Source: Symbiodinium natans (taxonomy: Eukaryota; Sar; Dinophyceae; Suessiales; Symbiodiniaceae). From it: a DNA stretch of 64,000 nt. The notes beneath the pieces are model-generated. The model made no database searches, was not told the origin of the DNA, and was given only the letters and a program-made list of their open reading frames with translations. The translations under genes were made by a program, and so were the position numbers. The stretch's first letter is position 1. Every line of letters begins with the position of its first letter. Below are positions 30,801-38,075 of the stretch, one piece after another. Location: the NCBI GenBank assembly GCA_905221605.1, contig CAJNDS010002546.1, forward strand, positions 1,032,544 to 1,096,543. Reading direction: 5' to 3'.

Positions 30801-32729
30801 TCTGCAGGTCCTACTGTGATTCACGGCGTGTGTAGAACCCCTCTGGCATGCTGTACACCTTCGTGTGGCTCCATGCTCTGCAAAGAACTCAGCTGGCGGA
30901 TTCCCACCGGGCACGAGCGACAACGGAACGGTCCTCAAGCTGGGGTCCTCAGGGTCTCCAAGTGGCTGCGGCGCAGGGTGCACGCCGCCAACAACCTTTC
31001 GACCAAACGTTCCAAGCAACTCAACGTCATACCTCAGAGGCACAACAACTTTGATGGAACTGGCTTGCACCAGCTTTAAGGCTCCATCCGGCAACCTCAC
31101 ATTTACAAGGTGTGATGTCTTGCTCATCATGGGTCCAAGGTAGCAACCAAATGCAAAGCGACCAACAATCAAGTCTTCAACTGCCGACGCATGCGCACAA
31201 ACGGTCGAACCAAAAGCGTACACCTGATGAGGCTTGTGCTTGTTCCCTCTCAAACGCTGCAAAGGCGAAAGTTCAGACCCAGCCAACTGCGAATATCGGT
31301 TGTGGACATGGCAACAATGGTTGTAGAGCAACGCAAACGCACGACTCGTACTCCGAAGCGACACCCCGTGATCCTGCAACTCAACCAAGATAGAATCACC
31401 AAGCTCACGCAGGGTCCTCACTGCTCTCTCTGCCGCGGGCGCATGACGCCCTGGGCTGAACTGCTCAATCGGACCATGGAAATTCTGGAATCGCTCAAGC
31501 AACTCAACCAACAAGGCACGCATGTAAGGTTCTGCATCGCAACGAAACACGGTCCCAACTTCAACGCCACTCAAGCCAAAGTACCTCAACCATGCTCCCA
31601 TGTTCTCAAGGATCTGATCCCTAGCTGCTTCGCCATCAACACAACCAACTGCAAACGACTGGGCATGAACCAACACAATGAAACGCTTCTGAAACTTGAA
31701 AAACTGATCGATCTGCACCTCATGCTTCATGACCTGGTCCCGTGGCCTCTCGCGAGCTCCTTTGGGCAAACTTCGAGACCTGACACAGACGTCACAAGAG
31801 GAACTGAAGGGCTGATGTCCTTGCAACACGTGGCTGATCTTGTCAAAGTCAACAACTTCACGGTCTTTCAAGATCCACCAAACATCATGCTCACTCTCTC
31901 CTTCCCCTCTCTCAGTCTCTTCACCCTCATCTCCCAAGCTTGCAAGCACTTCAACCAAGTCACAAAGATCAACCATGCAACGCTCGTTTCTCTTTTCGGT
32001 TCCAGTAGAGCAAAAGGCCTCCCAAGCAGCCTTAATGCCTGGTTTTTGAGGTGAAAACGTGTCTCTGTTCACGGCACCGGCGGGGGGCTTTGGTAGCCCT
32101 GAGGGCCAAGACCTGTTCTCGGGCCTTCGGCTGGGAACAGGCGGAGGTGGAGGCGGATTCCACAGCTCGTCCCTTATCGGCTCCGGCGGTGGCGGTGCAG
32201 GGCATCTCGTTGAGCGCTCCGTCCTTGCCACCAGGTGCACCGTCGACGAGCTGCTCGTGGCTTGCTCCTTCTTCGGCTTGCTTCCCCGCTTCACGCTGCC
32301 CTTCCAGGTCTTTGCCGGCATTGCCTTCACTTGTGGTCTCTTCTTCGGCATCGCCTTGACTGTGGGTCTCAAGACCTTTGGCATGGCTTTCGTAGCTGGC
32401 TTCGGCTTGGGGTCCGCCTTCCAGGCTTCGAAACTCCTTGCCATGCGCTCCACGCCCTCCACCGCGATCTCGGCCGCAGCTGCGACCTGTGTTCTCAGAT
32501 CCTCCAGCCTGGCCATCTCCACATCGTGGATCTCGCCCTCGCTCACCACGCTCCAGGCCTTCGCAGCTGGCTCCTCTGAGCTCACGTCGCAGACATCCGA
32601 AACCTTCTGGGGCTCGCTGCTGTCCGCTTCCTGCTTCTCCGAGGCCTTCTGGTGGTCCCCGTGGTTCTCCTCCTCGGAGCTGGAGCTGAGCGGCACCCGC
32701 GACCCCATGCGGTCTTCGAGTGGTCTCAA
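27891..32729 (-). CDS. Pol polyprotein of element 2: integrase, RT, RNase H and methyltransferase-like domain (1612 aa)
   Basis: Residues 1-230 are Ser/Glu then Lys/Pro-rich and unstructured. Integrase: H300, H305, C312, C315, then D341, D398, E434, with exactly 35 residues between the last two. A possible zinc finger C624-x2-C627-x10-H638-x3-C642 follows. Reverse transcriptase has LADVSTAF (D930), KSLYGLRSA and YVDD at 1019-1022. RNase H has D1195, E1237/E1239, D1273. Residues 1392-1560 are extra: VVEFCTSENSNLG, WSSTPCTGG (P1458, C1459) and FVAIEWPK (E1515) follow in the order of motifs I, IV and VI of C5-cytosine methyltransferases, but are diverged. The frame is +1 to gag. The first codon is TTG at 32729, directly after a pol-frame stop at 32739-32741, so expression needs a frameshift, splicing or internal start; the first ATG is residue 8. 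Confidence 0.93.
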   Translation of the reverse strand: MRPLEDRMGSRVPLSSSSEEENHGDHQKASEKQEADSSEPQKVSDVCDVSSEEPAAKAWSVVSEGEIHDVEMARLEDLRTQVAAAAEIAVEGVERMARSFEAWKADPKPKPATKAMPKVLRPTVKAMPKKRPQVKAMPAKTWKGSVKRGSKPKKEQATSSSSTVHLVARTERSTRCPAPPPPEPIRDELWNPPPPPPVPSRRPENRSWPSGLPKPPAGAVNRDTFSPQKPGIKAAWEAFCSTGTEKRNERCMVDLCDLVEVLASLGDEGEETERGEGESEHDVWWILKDREVVDFDKISHVLQGHQPFSSSCDVCVRSRSLPKGARERPRDQVMKHEVQIDQFFKFQKRFIVLVHAQSFAVGCVDGEAARDQILENMGAWLRYFGLSGVEVGTVFRCDAEPYMRALLVELLERFQNFHGPIEQFSPGRHAPAAERAVRTLRELGDSILVELQDHGVSLRSTSRAFALLYNHCCHVHNRYSQLAGSELSPLQRLRGNKHKPHQVYAFGSTVCAHASAVEDLIVGRFAFGCYLGPMMSKTSHLVNVRLPDGALKLVQASSIKVVVPLRYDVELLGTFGRKVVGGVHPAPQPLGDPEDPSLRTVPLSLVPGGNPPAEFFAEHGATRRCTACQRGSTHAVNHSRTCRRRYQAWLKGEMQPNEPPRPLESPQGIGDVQHDGGMPEVELDVPDDLERIEADVPRDGDYEPRGGVGCDSEEPFQPELEREALPAWLPESPGPSEDPRSDPGVEDVEMMDRFVETPEPQKLSFASEDAITSVVASVFFRTSVYNAVEDESWIDLEIRGRKVCLQRPKFVKDDTTGKPLDPQLTAEGMTKEVKALDALNVGDLVTKQEADEYAKEHNIRILTTRWVSVDKKEGETKQKIVRSRVVVRDYASGNPTAQELGISSPTSSNEAFRTFLVFIASSGSDIILADVSTAFLFAKVVSPEVVMLPTNIRFPDNSRAYMKLNKSLYGLRSASLAWYKMLAELVEELGLFACETEKTVFAGWFLFDGTHYYMVLLAYVDDLMVGCRFLPAAKHFVECLAKQVKIKVTGILSRDKKVEFLGRTIRRDSETDGILVGLPVGYFHSTYEAYGIRKPSLVPPDLRKILDDGMESQQQPLSAEASAKYRSAVGKVAWGAQTRIDLTYFISVLSRGQSQPLAVHEMCLRAFLRYLMSVEHHEQLLSCDGDAGTIVVYVDSNWASERNNSRRSLSGGVLFLDGAPVKAYTRQQTSIALSSAEAELTAICEGMKEALGLCVMVRHVFGKDVETPVVRSDSQAAINISSMFGLLRRVRHIDIRLCWVQEALREGRAKLEWVSGLENVSDIFTKSTIQKVSYERHLNMLGIVERLPPATMGLLALEDWDCAQLCRMLGKSPDLPVLLELEQNLSAVSAEAHWLVVEFCTSENSNLGIAALELGSVKLVRITERENGVLDETIAIVRTHVERLCRLGVNVLIWSSTPCTGGCLWQFTHLERPGHGDYLKKVWGVQRKLWKNFEVICKPVEDMPVGCLNPFVAIEWPKTCQYWHWRTTKKFGFDHHRTLMTSIVHGCAVGMRGRDNLLVKKQWRVDTDLKVLCETLQTFACTKDHPHSADFDLKSTQHYPLDLCRRLVACLP
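28050..28556 (-). other. Methyltransferase-like C-terminal domain in Pol of element 2
   Basis: Pol residues 1392-1560. A hydrophobic strand with VVEFC-x6-LG, then about 45 residues later VLIWSSTPCTGGCLWQF, then FEVICKP and FVAIEWPKTCQYW. This parallels the Rossmann-type layout of DNA C5-methyltransferases (glycine-rich first loop, PC catalytic loop, ENV). The first loop has Ser/Glu/Asn where glycines are usual and ENV is EWP, so activity is doubtful. Capture of cytosine methyltransferases by eukaryotic retrotransposons has been reported, including in dinoflagellates. Confidence 0.5.
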
Positions 32730-34857
32730 GAGACCGTGTCACCAGCCAACCAACGTTGCTAAACCAACAAGTGTACAGCTGACAACGACTGCGGCGCACA
32801 CTCAAACCCTCAGAATTGATATTTATCGTCCAACCTTTGGTTGCAAGGGAACCTAAGGAAAGCAAACTGTGCTCGCACTCTGTCACAAGACCACGCAGCT
32901 CAGCACACACAAGCCTACCTTCTACTGTCAAAAATTGGGCTCTTACTGTTACTCTACGGTTCAGGCTCAGCACTTCACCAGACGCCAAAGAGCAGCGCAC
33001 CTGGTACTCATCCTCAGCGACCACGGCGACGTGGCCACTATCAAGCAGCCGCTGCGCAATCAAGTGAATGCTTGCTCCACTGTCTGCCAACCAAAGATGA
33101 TCACACAAGCTCTGGTCTTCAGGGTTCTCTGTTCTTCGAACTGCACGACTAAACACGCTGTTCACGACCATGCTTTCGGGAACTTGGGGTCCATGCAAAG
33201 CGCAAAACCAACCATGATCATCCCCGTGTTCTTCGTGTCGTTCAAGCCCATGCAACACATCAAGACAATCATGCCGCTCAAGAAAAACTTCTTCGCCATG
33301 CTGGAGACAACCATGTTCTTCAGAAAAACCATGCCCTTCGGGAAAACCATGCTCTTCAGGAAAACCATGTTCTTCGGGAAAACCATGCCCTTCAGGAAAA
33401 CCATGTTCTTCGGGAAAAACGTCACGGGGAAGTTGCAAAACTGGTCGTTCAGGTAGCACTTCCACCAAGCCCATCGTCACACTTGGCTTCGGCGCCCCCT
33501 TTGCTTTAGGCTGGCCAGATGCACCCGAAGGCTTGTCTTTCCGTGGTTCTGGGCAATCTCGAGCAAAGTGCCCCGGCTGCCCGCAGTTGAAACATTTCCC
33601 CTTCTTTCCCTCGCTCTGGGCTTTCGGCTTGTCGTCTCTTTTTCCTTTGCCTCGACCAGCACCCTTCTCTGAGGTGCCCTCGTTCTTGCCGCCTTTCTTC
33701 CCTTTCCCTTTGCCCTTCTTGCCTTTGCCCTTGTTGAAAGCTGCAATCAACTCTTCAGTCCAAGCGCTCTTCGACGAATGCTTGTGGCCTTCCTTGTCAT
33801 GCTCGATCACACGCAGATGAGAGTCGTAAAACTTGATGCTCTCCAGGATCTCATTCAGCGTGTCGCTCTTTCCATGCAACAAAACGTAATGCTTGCAGGA
33901 CTCGGGCATGCACTTCAAGTGAAGCATCATCTTCTCAGGCTCTGTCAAACGAAGACTGCTGTAGCCACTAAGATTTCTATCCGCCTTCAAGAGTTCGGAC
34001 TCTACTGCTCTGTAGACGTCCAAGGGCCGCACCACATGCTTCCCTGGGCGAAATTGCAAAACAGCTTCACGAAGAGATGTTGCTTCAATTCTCGACTGAA
34101 CTCCAAACTCCGTGTTCAGTCTCCGAAAGGCTTCGTACCCACATGCTGCTCCAAGCTGTGACTGTTCCGCTTGTCGAACGATGTCTAACGCTCGTTGGAA
34201 ATCACCCAAAGACTGATGCAGCAAGTGAAGAAATCTCGCAGACCTCGCCGCAGGTCCCTTCTCCAAACTGCTCTGTTGAATCTCGGTGGGGGTGATCATC
34301 GCTCGGTACAACTCAGTGGGGTAAAAGTCGTCAAGCAAAGACAACCAAGACATGACTCCCTCAACGTACTGCGACCAAAAACTGATCTCTGAAGTTCGAG
34401 TCGTCATCTTCTGGTACTCAAGCATAGGGATCTTGGGAATGTAGCTCTCTGCTTTGGAGTGTCTGACTCCACCAGTGTCCTTGTCCACTTCCATAGGCTC
34501 TGGGCCCGTTGAGGACGCTGCTGCTGCCATTCCGCTGCTTGTCTCAGCAGCTCGTGTCAAAGCCGCTGCTTGCATCTCTCCCAACGTCTGCACCAAACCA
34601 ACCAACTGGCTAATCTGCTGCGACTGTGCCTGCACCATCTGCACTGCCATTTGTGGGTCCAGAGCAGGCGGTTGTGGAGGCATTCCTGGATTCACTTGGG
34701 CTCCTGCTGGAGCTTGTGGAGGTTGTCCAACGCTTCCTCCAGTGTAACCACTTGCCTGTCGAGTCGGAAGAGGCAACACAAGAGGCGTCACCACTTGCCG
34801 CGGTCTCCTGAGAGGTGAGCTGGACTGAGCACGTCCCTGGCCTCGAACACTCACCAA
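32032..34857 (-). CDS. Gag-protease polyprotein of element 2
   Basis: 942 codons with stop; meaningful protein probably ends near residue 710. N-terminal Gln/Pro-rich region; capsid-like domain about 140-360 (WSQYVEGVMSWLSLL); Lys/Gly-rich stretch 376-420; CCHC knuckle C422, C425, H430, C435; six FPEEHG-type hexapeptides 481-516; aspartic protease LADSGAS (DSGA 592-595) with LLSLGSL downstream. After about residue 710 the frame is Gly/Arg/Glu-rich and overlaps pol in another frame for about 700 nt, so it is probably not real protein there. The frame opens with TTG at 34857; the first in-frame ATG is near residue 59. A true start could lie upstream of a splice, as TTTGGTGAGTG near 34857 looks like a splice donor. 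Confidence 0.9.
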   Translation of the reverse strand: MVSVRGQGRAQSSSPLRRPRQVVTPLVLPLPTRQASGYTGGSVGQPPQAPAGAQVNPGMPPQPPALDPQMAVQMVQAQSQQISQLVGLVQTLGEMQAAALTRAAETSSGMAAAASSTGPEPMEVDKDTGGVRHSKAESYIPKIPMLEYQKMTTRTSEISFWSQYVEGVMSWLSLLDDFYPTELYRAMITPTEIQQSSLEKGPAARSARFLHLLHQSLGDFQRALDIVRQAEQSQLGAACGYEAFRRLNTEFGVQSRIEATSLREAVLQFRPGKHVVRPLDVYRAVESELLKADRNLSGYSSLRLTEPEKMMLHLKCMPESCKHYVLLHGKSDTLNEILESIKFYDSHLRVIEHDKEGHKHSSKSAWTEELIAAFNKGKGKKGKGKGKKGGKNEGTSEKGAGRGKGKRDDKPKAQSEGKKGKCFNCGQPGHFARDCPEPRKDKPSGASGQPKAKGAPKPSVTMGLVEVLPERPVLQLPRDVFPEEHGFPEGHGFPEEHGFPEEHGFPEGHGFSEEHGCLQHGEEVFLERHDCLDVLHGLERHEEHGDDHGWFCALHGPQVPESMVVNSVFSRAVRRTENPEDQSLCDHLWLADSGASIHLIAQRLLDSGHVAVVAEDEYQVRCSLASGEVLSLNRRVTVRAQFLTVEGRLVCAELRGLVTECEHSLLSLGSLATKGWTININSEGLSVRRSRCQLYTCWFSNVGWLVTRSLETTRRPHGVAGAAQLQLRGGEPRGPPEGLGEAGSGQQRAPEGFGCLRRELRGASCEGLERGERGRDPRCGDGQAGGSENTGRSCGRDRGGGRGAHGKEFRSLEGGPQAEASYESHAKGLETHSQGDAEEETTSEGNAGKDLEGQREAGKQAEEGASHEQLVDGAPGGKDGALNEMPCTATAGADKGRAVESASTSACSQPKAREQVLALRATKAPRRCREQRHVFTSKTRH
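32725..32741 (-). promoter_or_regulatory. Candidate +1 frameshift site between gag and pol of element 2
   Basis: On the minus strand the gag frame reads ACA CGG TCT CTT GAG ACC. Slipping forward one base at CTT (32728-32730) gives TTG AGA CCA and enters pol at its first open codon, just after the pol-frame stop. Ty1 uses a CUU codon for its +1 shift. A perfect inverted repeat, GGTCTC-TT-GAGACC, lies over the site. Inferred from frame relations only. Confidence 0.4.
33307..33417 (-). repeat. 18-bp minisatellite encoding FPEEHG repeats in Gag of element 2
   Basis: Six tandem 18-bp units (TTCGGGAAAACCATGCCC and variants on the written strand) encode FPEEHG, FPEGHG or FSEEHG between the zinc knuckle and protease. 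More loosely related His/Glu-rich sequence continues to about residue 550. Confidence 0.85.
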
Positions 34858-34993
34858 ACTAGGGCTTCTTCCAGAATGCGTGGGCGTCTCACCAGGAACT
34901 CGGCTTCTTCCTCATGGGCTCCTTCTTCTCTCTCGGGAGTGCAAGCTAGAAAGTCGGACATTCACCCTCACAGCTCTTAAGCTTGGCCAACCA

Positions 34994-35006
34994 CGCTCCG
35001 CTACCA
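34994..35006 (-). promoter_or_regulatory. Primer-binding site of element 2
   Basis: TGGTAGCGGAGCG on the minus strand directly follows the 5' LTR. It shares its first twelve bases with the element 1 site, so both elements probably use the same initiator-type tRNA. Confidence 0.8.
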
Positions 35007-35586
35007 CGAAAAGTCTTGACACCGTTCAAGAGCTTCCAAAGGTTCTCCAAAACGTTGGTTCCAGTCAAAGCTCCCCAAGCTTCAACTAAGCAAGCAAAGC
35101 TGCCACTCGGACACTTTCTTTTTCTCACTCTCGCCTTGAGCCAAACAAGTCCAGTTCTTCTGAGCTCATGCTGCTGGCAAGAAACTGTATGTGAGTCCTT
35201 CACAGACAAACAAAAGCAAGGTCATGCAAACGTTCCCCTCAGAGTCTTCTGCATACTAAGCGCAACCAAGTGCATCTCAGGACACACTCAAAGGTCCAGG
35301 TGCTTCACATCTTACTCTCATCACTGAGGAACTTCTCGACCAAGCTCGAATTCACAAAGCTCAAGGTAAAACTCAAGCATGCTCCAAAACACTCATGCTC
35401 ACAAAACATGCTCTCCACATGTCTTCGACATGCATCCAAACATGCCAGTGCAACTCAACAACAAAACTCCTGCAAGGTTCTTCTCCAAACTGAGTGTGTG
35501 TCGCTTCTGTTCGTCAAAACCAAAAAACAAGAAAAACCAACCACCAAGCAAACGAAGTCTCGCTCCATTGGTGATGAAATTCTTCA
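35007..35586 (-). repeat. 5' LTR of element 2
   Basis: 580 bp matching 26876-27459. Written-strand start CGAAAAGTCTTG, end ATTCTTCA. Inner boundary set by the adjoining primer-binding site. Confidence 0.93.
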
Positions 35587-35892
35587 GTCTCCAAAGCCCC
35601 CCCCTTAAACCCCTTTAAGCCTCGCAAGAAAAGAGCCTGCAAACTTGGTAAATTGCAAACACACCTGTCGCGAGGGAAGTGGAATTTTAAAAAAAAATCC
35701 CTTCTCTCTTCTTGAAGGGAATGTTTGGCCGTCTCACTTCTCTGGTTTCGAAAAATGAAATCCAAAAAACAAAACAAGATTCAGGGGGGGAAATTAGAAA
35801 CCCCCTCTCTCATCTTCAAAATTACTGTTTAGAGTCTCACTTCTCTGGCCTTGAAGATTGAAAAGGTTTCAGAGAGGTGGAATTTGGAATAA
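35587..35892. repeat. Innermost part of the left palindrome arm
   Basis: Repeat sequence in the left-arm orientation. It resembles 5790-6100 (shared AAACTTGGTAAATTGC and GAATGTTTGGCCGTCTC) and breaks off at GGAATAA. It has several small deletions relative to that copy. Confidence 0.88.
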
Positions 35893-36454
35893 CTTCGCAC
35901 TAACTTTTTGTTTGTGATGTGTATTATGATTTTGTTTGTTGATATGAGAGGGTTTATTAAGACGAATGATGCATGGTGATAGCTCTTCCAGTGGGTATGG
36001 CAAAGCAAAAGGCCCCAGGGCAAGAACTTCGAGCATTGATGTGCCCGAGCACGAGACTGCATGGGCCGAGTTCTTCAAGCCGAATATCTTGTGGATAATG
36101 CTCATGATGTATCTTGGATATGCCCAGTGGATGCTGCAGCGAGCAAATCAGAAAAGCAGACGACTGAGAAATGCTCCTCTTGGAGATGCCGTGTCGCAGA
36201 AAAGATGCGTCAACAACAATGAACAGCAACGTGCGTATCCCATGGAAGACGAGGTTGGCAGCCACTGTGCCAAACAGGGTCTTTTTCCCAGCTTACTTTC
36301 TGAATAAGAGAGCTGTCTGCGTAAGGCCATTCTTTTTTGCTTTGGTTTTATTTTTTGGCTTTGGGCTTGGGAATGCGGTGGGCTAAGGTAACGGGGGAGG
36401 GGCCTAAGAGAGCATCTCTCCTGTGCTTCTACCTGCCTCTGTTTTGCGCAAACT
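35893..36454. other. Spacer at the centre of the palindrome
   Basis: 562 bp of non-repeat sequence between the arms. AT-rich at its left end, then average composition. It contains one open frame (35966-36307). No inverted counterpart was seen in the window. Confidence 0.8.
35966..36307 (+). CDS. Hypothetical small membrane-type protein in palindrome spacer (113 aa)
   Basis: Not recognised. Starts MMHGDSSSSG, has one hydrophobic stretch at about 41-58 (NILWIMLMMYLGYAQWML) followed by a basic RANQKSRRLR segment, consistent with a single-pass membrane topology, and ends SLLSE. It is the only mixed-composition frame in the spacer. It could equally be an exon fragment caught in the rearrangement, or chance; no splice sites or homologues could be established. 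Confidence 0.25.
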   Translation: MMHGDSSSSGYGKAKGPRARTSSIDVPEHETAWAEFFKPNILWIMLMMYLGYAQWMLQRANQKSRRLRNAPLGDAVSQKRCVNNNEQQRAYPMEDEVGSHCAKQGLFPSLLSE

Positions 36455-36940
36455 TTGTGCCCCGCTTTAGCAAGCACTTGTGCCGTCAGTCGTCTAAGGC
36501 TTTCTGTTTTGAAAACTTTTGAAAGAGATGTTTCCAGACGCACACGGTGTTGTATTTACCATGTTTGCATTTAAGGCAGACCGCAACCAAGGGGATTAAT
36601 TTTGATTTTGAAGAAAAGAGAGAAGGATTTTATTCCAAATTCCACCCCTCTGAAACCTTTTCAATCTTCAAGGCCAGAGAAGTGAGACTCTAAACAGTAA
36701 TTTATCTTGAAGATGAGAGAGGGGGTTCTTCTAAATTCCCCCCCTCGAATCTTGTTTTGTTTTTTGGATTTCATTTTTCGAAACCAGAGAAGTGAGACGG
36801 CCAAACATTCCCTTCAAGAAGAGAGAAGGGAATTTTTTTAAAATTCCACTTCCCTCGCGCCGCAAGGCACACACAGGTGTGTTTGCAATTTACCAAGTTT
36901 GCAGGCTCTTTTCTTGCGAGGCTTAAAGGGGTTTAAGGGG

Positions 36941-36960
36941 GGCTTTGGAGCCAGACCCTT
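36941..36960. other. Empty insertion site of element 2 in the right arm
   Basis: GGCTTTGGAGCCAGACCCTT reads straight through the position where element 2 split GGTCTGGCTC from TCCAAAGCCCC in the left arm. The adjoining GAGGCTTAAAGGGG variant also matches the left-arm flank. Confidence 0.7.
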
Positions 36961-37379
36961 TGGAAGGCGCTTCTAAGGGGAGTTAAGGGGCTTAAGGGAG
37001 GCTTCAGGTGGGCTTAAGGGGGAGCTGAGGGGGCGGGCTTGAAGGGTTTGACCCTTTGCCTTCCCCGAAAAAAAGTCATTGCTTAAAGGGAGCGTGAAGG
37101 AGGGCTAAATGGAAGAAGAGAAGAGTCGAGAATTTTAAATTCCACCACCTTATCAGAGGGGGCTTCAGGGGGGGCTTTTGGGGGAGCTTAAGGGGGGGGC
37201 TTAAGGGGGAGCTTAAGGGGGGGTTTAAGTGGCTTCAGGAGAGGAGCTTAAAGGGTGTTGAAGGTGTTGAGACGCCCTTTTGGTTTAATTTTATTCTTTA
37301 AGAAAAGAGAGAAGGGATTTATTCTAAATTCCACCCCTCTGAAACCTTTTCATTCTTCAAGGCCAGAGAAGTGAGACTC

Positions 37380-37384
37380 TAAAC
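37380..37384. other. Empty insertion site of element 1 in the right arm
   Basis: GAGACTCTAAACAGTAAT is uninterrupted here; TAAAC is the complement of the GTTTA duplicated around element 1. The neighbouring GGGGGTTCTAAATTCC variant matches the DNA flanking element 1 better than other modules, supporting true correspondence. Confidence 0.75.
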
Positions 37385-37849
37385 AGTAATTTATCTTGAA
37401 GATGAGAGAGGGGGTTCTAAATTCCCCCCCCTCGAATCTTGTTTTGTTTTTTGGATTTCATTTTTCGAAACCAGAGAAGTGAGACGCTAAGCATTAACTT
37501 CCCTTCAAGAAGAGAGAGAAGGGAATTTTTTTAAAATTCCACCCCCCTCGCGCCGCAAGGCACACACAGGTGTGTTTGCAATTTACCAATGTTTGCAGGC
37601 TCTTTTCTTGCGAGGCTTAAGGGGTTTAAGGGGGGCTTTGGAGCCAGACCCTTTGAAGGCGCTTCTAAGGGGGAGTTAAGGGGCTTAAGGGAGGCTTCAG
37701 GTGGGCTTAAGGGGGAGCTGAGGGGGGGGGCTTAAAGGGTTTGACCCTTTGCCTCCCCCGAAAAAAGGTCATTGCTTAAAGGGAGCGTGAAGGAGGGCTA
37801 AATGGAAGAAGAGAAGAGTCGAGAATTTTAAATTCCACCCCCTTAGTCC

Positions 37850-38075
37850 TGAAGGGGCTTCAGGGGGGGCTTCAGGGGGGGCTTAAGGGGGGGCTTAAGG
37901 GGGGCTTAAGGGGGAGCTTAAGGGGGGCTTAAGGGGGGCTTAAGGGGGGGGCTTAAGGGGGGCTTAAGGGGGGGGGGCTTAAGGGGGGGCTTAAAGGGGG
38001 GGCTTAGGGGGGGGTTTAAGGGGGGGGCTTAAGGGCTTAAAGGGGGGCTTAAAGGGGGGGGGCTTCAGGAGTGGA
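37850..38075. repeat. G-run/CTTAA array (right arm)
   Basis: Inverted counterpart of the C-run arrays: runs of four to nine G with CTTAA spacers, so the G-rich quadruplex-prone strand is now the written strand. Others lie at about 37150-37235, 39007-39105, 39212-39290, 40753-40975, 41878-41965, 42083-42160, 42782-43005 and 43940-44045. Confidence 0.88.

Larger units (their letters stand above)
26876..35586 (-). mobile_element. Ty1/copia-like LTR retrotransposon with extra ORF (element 2)
   Basis: An 8.7-kb element on the minus strand with LTRs at 26876-27459 and 35007-35586. By eye the LTRs differ by about five or six substitutions and two small indels, so it is older than element 1. Target duplication is imperfect: GGCTC (26871-26875) against GTCTC (35587-35591). 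LTR ends are not canonical; the right copy ends in CA but the other end begins CGAAAAG. Coding order is gag-protease, pol (integrase, reverse transcriptase, RNase H, methyltransferase-like region), then a small membrane ORF. The uninterrupted target is seen in the right arm at 36941-36960. Confidence 0.95.
7739..35892. repeat. Left arm of large imperfect palindrome
   Basis: From 7739 this strand carries, in order: the CTTTTT/CCCCG block (7739-8040), a telomere-like tract (8060-8165), hairpin modules near 8764, 10787 and 14388, the CGGCAC module near 12720-13110, and further modules to 35892. The same landmarks follow in the same order on the opposite strand from 44487 down to 36455. Removing the two LTR elements leaves about 8.5 kb, against about 8.0 kb for the right arm. 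Most of the difference is one repeat unit of about 0.7 kb present here near 11475-12175 and absent opposite. Confidence 0.88.

Noticed and set aside
32032-32724. Last 230 codons of the element 2 gag frame as a real domain
   Set aside because: Gly/Arg/Glu-rich with no motif and overlapping the pol N-terminus; probably a chance open frame in GC-rich DNA.
32059-32856. 265-codon + frame opposite the start of element 2 pol
   Set aside because: Lies opposite pol and the gag end, which carry recognisable domains; shadow frame.
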